A stretch of 64,000 nucleotides of DNA from Pseudomonas sp. HR96 (GTDB taxonomy: Bacteria; Pseudomonadota; Gammaproteobacteria; Pseudomonadales; Pseudomonadaceae), in contig NZ_CP139141.1 in NCBI RefSeq assembly GCF_034059295.1, positions 3,579,001 through 3,643,000 of the forward strand, given 5' to 3'. The notes beneath the pieces were generated by a model. The model was not told where the DNA came from. It saw only the letters and a program-made list of their open reading frames with translations, and did no database searches. This document shows positions 62,982-64,000 of this stretch, piece after piece. Position numbers and translations under genes: made by a program. Position 1 is the stretch's first letter. Every line of letters starts with the position of its first letter.

Positions 62982-64000
62982 ATGCTCGGGCTGGTAAAGA
63001 CCGCATTGCTCAAGCCGTACACGTTCATCGTGCTGGCGATATTCATCTGCATCGTCGGCCCCATGGCGGCGGTGAAGACCCCCACCGACGTCTTTCCCAA
63101 TATCGGCATACCCGTCGTCGCCGTGGTCTGGCAGTACGCCGGTCTGTCGCCCAACGACATGGCCGGGCGGGTGATCTACACCTACGAGCGCTCGCTGAGC
63201 ACTACGGTCAACGACATCGAACACATCGAGTCGCAGTCGCTGCCGGGCATGGGCATCGTCAAGATCTTCTTCCAGCCGGGCGTCGACATCCGCACCGCCA
63301 ACGCCCAGGTGACGGCGCTGTCGCAGACCGTGCTCAAGCAGATGCCACCGGGCATCACGCCGCCGCTGATCCTCAACTACAGCGCCTCGACGGTGCCGAT
63401 CCTGCAGATGGCGTTCTCCAGCCCGACCCTGTCGGAAGCGAAGATCCGCGACCTGGTGACCAACAATATCCGCCTGCCACTGACCTCGGTGGCCGGCCTG
63501 TCGTTGCCCACGCCCATGGGCGGCAAGCAGCGCCAGATCACCCTGGACCTCGACCCGCAGGCGCTGGCCGCCAAGGGCCTGTCGGCCCAGGACGTCGGCA
63601 ACGCGCTGGCCGCCCAGGACCAGATCATTCCGGTGGGCACCGCCAAGCTGGGCACCGACGAATACACCATCCTGCTCAACAACAGCCCCGAGGTGGTCGA
63701 CCAGCTCAACAACCTGCCGATCAAGACGGTCAACGGCGCGGTGATCACCATCGGCCAGGTTGCCCACGTGCGCGACGGCTCGCCACCCCAGACCAACATC
63801 GTGCGAGTCGACGGCCGCCGCGCAGTGATGATGCCGGCGATGAAGAACGGCAACCTGTCGACCATCGACATCGTCAACAACGTGCGCAACCTGTTCCCGC
63901 GCATCGACGAAACCCTGCCGCCGAGCCTGAAGACCTCGTTCCTCGGCGACGCCTCGGTGTTCGTCAAGGAGTCGGTGGGCAGCGTCGCCCGTGAGGGCAT
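62982..64000 (+). CDS. RND efflux transporter permease, 3' end outside window
   Basis: The first 339 residues of an inner-membrane RND pump (full proteins are about 1000-1050). It has helix 1 (KPYTFIVLAIFICIVGPMAAVKTPTDVFPNIGIPVVAVVWQYAGLSPNDMAGRV in outline). The porter domain follows, with GVDIRTANAQVTALSQTVLKQMPPGITPP and LPLTSVAGLSLPTPMGGKQRQI. ATG 62982 follows GGAG. The frame is open to the last base. No membrane-fusion gene precedes it in the window, so partners may lie downstream. Substrate class (drug or metal) is not decided. Confidence 0.93.
   Translation, partial: MLGLVKTALLKPYTFIVLAIFICIVGPMAAVKTPTDVFPNIGIPVVAVVWQYAGLSPNDMAGRVIYTYERSLSTTVNDIEHIESQSLPGMGIVKIFFQPGVDIRTANAQVTALSQTVLKQMPPGITPPLILNYSASTVPILQMAFSSPTLSEAKIRDLVTNNIRLPLTSVAGLSLPTPMGGKQRQITLDLDPQALAAKGLSAQDVGNALAAQDQIIPVGTAKLGTDEYTILLNNSPEVVDQLNNLPIKTVNGAVITIGQVAHVRDGSPPQTNIVRVDGRRAVMMPAMKNGNLSTIDIVNNVRNLFPRIDETLPPSLKTSFLGDASVFVKESVGSVAREG

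Overview
The window is about 64 kb of high-GC chromosomal DNA from a Pseudomonas, most likely of the P. putida group. The main evidence is the gacA-uvrC-pgsA-tRNA-Gly-tRNA-Cys block, strong GC bias at third codon positions, many REP-type palindromes containing GTGGGAG, and families typical of that group (DUF1652, DUF3597, a stand-alone AroA, galactose dehydrogenase, orphan parvulins). No phage, plasmid, insertion sequence, CRISPR array or rRNA was found. Both ends cut a gene: a sugar-porter MFS protein at base 1 and an RND efflux pump at base 64000.

Layout. 1-4.3 kb: two MFS transporters, a 40-residue lipoprotein, a GNAT acetyltransferase and a drug/metabolite exporter. 4.4-7.8 kb: tRNA-Cys, tRNA-Gly, pgsA, uvrC and gacA, all on the minus strand. 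7.9-8.6 kb: two divergent phage-like helix-turn-helix regulators around a palindrome. 8.6-11.9 kb: acetyltransferase and nitrilase-family hydrolase, then a DAHP synthase behind an aromatic-rich leader peptide and attenuator, then a parvulin. 12-17.6 kb: a YejABEF/Npp-type peptide ABC importer, followed by 3-hydroxybutyrate dehydrogenase. 18.4-22.5 kb: a PilU-type ATPase and a hybrid histidine kinase translationally coupled to a second parvulin. 22.5-26.8 kb: small conserved proteins, a haem-oxygenase-like oxidase coupled to a methyltransferase, and a manganese catalase with a 52-residue partner. 27.2-28.4 kb: aroA.

28.8-33.8 kb holds the most interesting block. Four genes overlap by 4 nt each: FecCD-type permease, ATPase, TonB-dependent receptor and periplasmic binding protein. 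They lie behind a palindrome that resembles a ModE (molybdenum) box rather than a Fur box. A toxin-antitoxin-like pair with its own palindrome follows. 34.5-38.6 kb: FKBP, DUF72 protein, and pstS with a Pho box divergent from a chemoreceptor. 38.6-44.8 kb: Gfo/Idh oxidoreductases, DUF1275 protein, Tat-exported amidase and gluconate permease. 45-56.5 kb: ketoglutarate-semialdehyde dehydrogenase, HD-GYP phosphodiesterase, aldo/keto reductase, SulP transporter, galactose dehydrogenase, a glyoxalase/LysR pair and a GH13 enzyme. 56.6-61.1 kb: a phosphodiesterase and a PaoABC-type molybdenum aldehyde oxidoreductase. 61.2-62.8 kb: a long repeat array and two tandem paralogous lipoproteins.

Recurring themes are sugar and sugar-acid oxidation (three Gfo/Idh enzymes, KGSADH, gluconate permease), aromatic amino-acid precursor synthesis under attenuation (DAHP synthase, AroA), and metal or molybdenum physiology (the ModE-like operon, the Moco enzyme, Mn catalase). 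Functions were assigned by reading translations and motifs; no database search was run. Most gene families are secure. Substrates of transporters and oxidoreductases are inferred.
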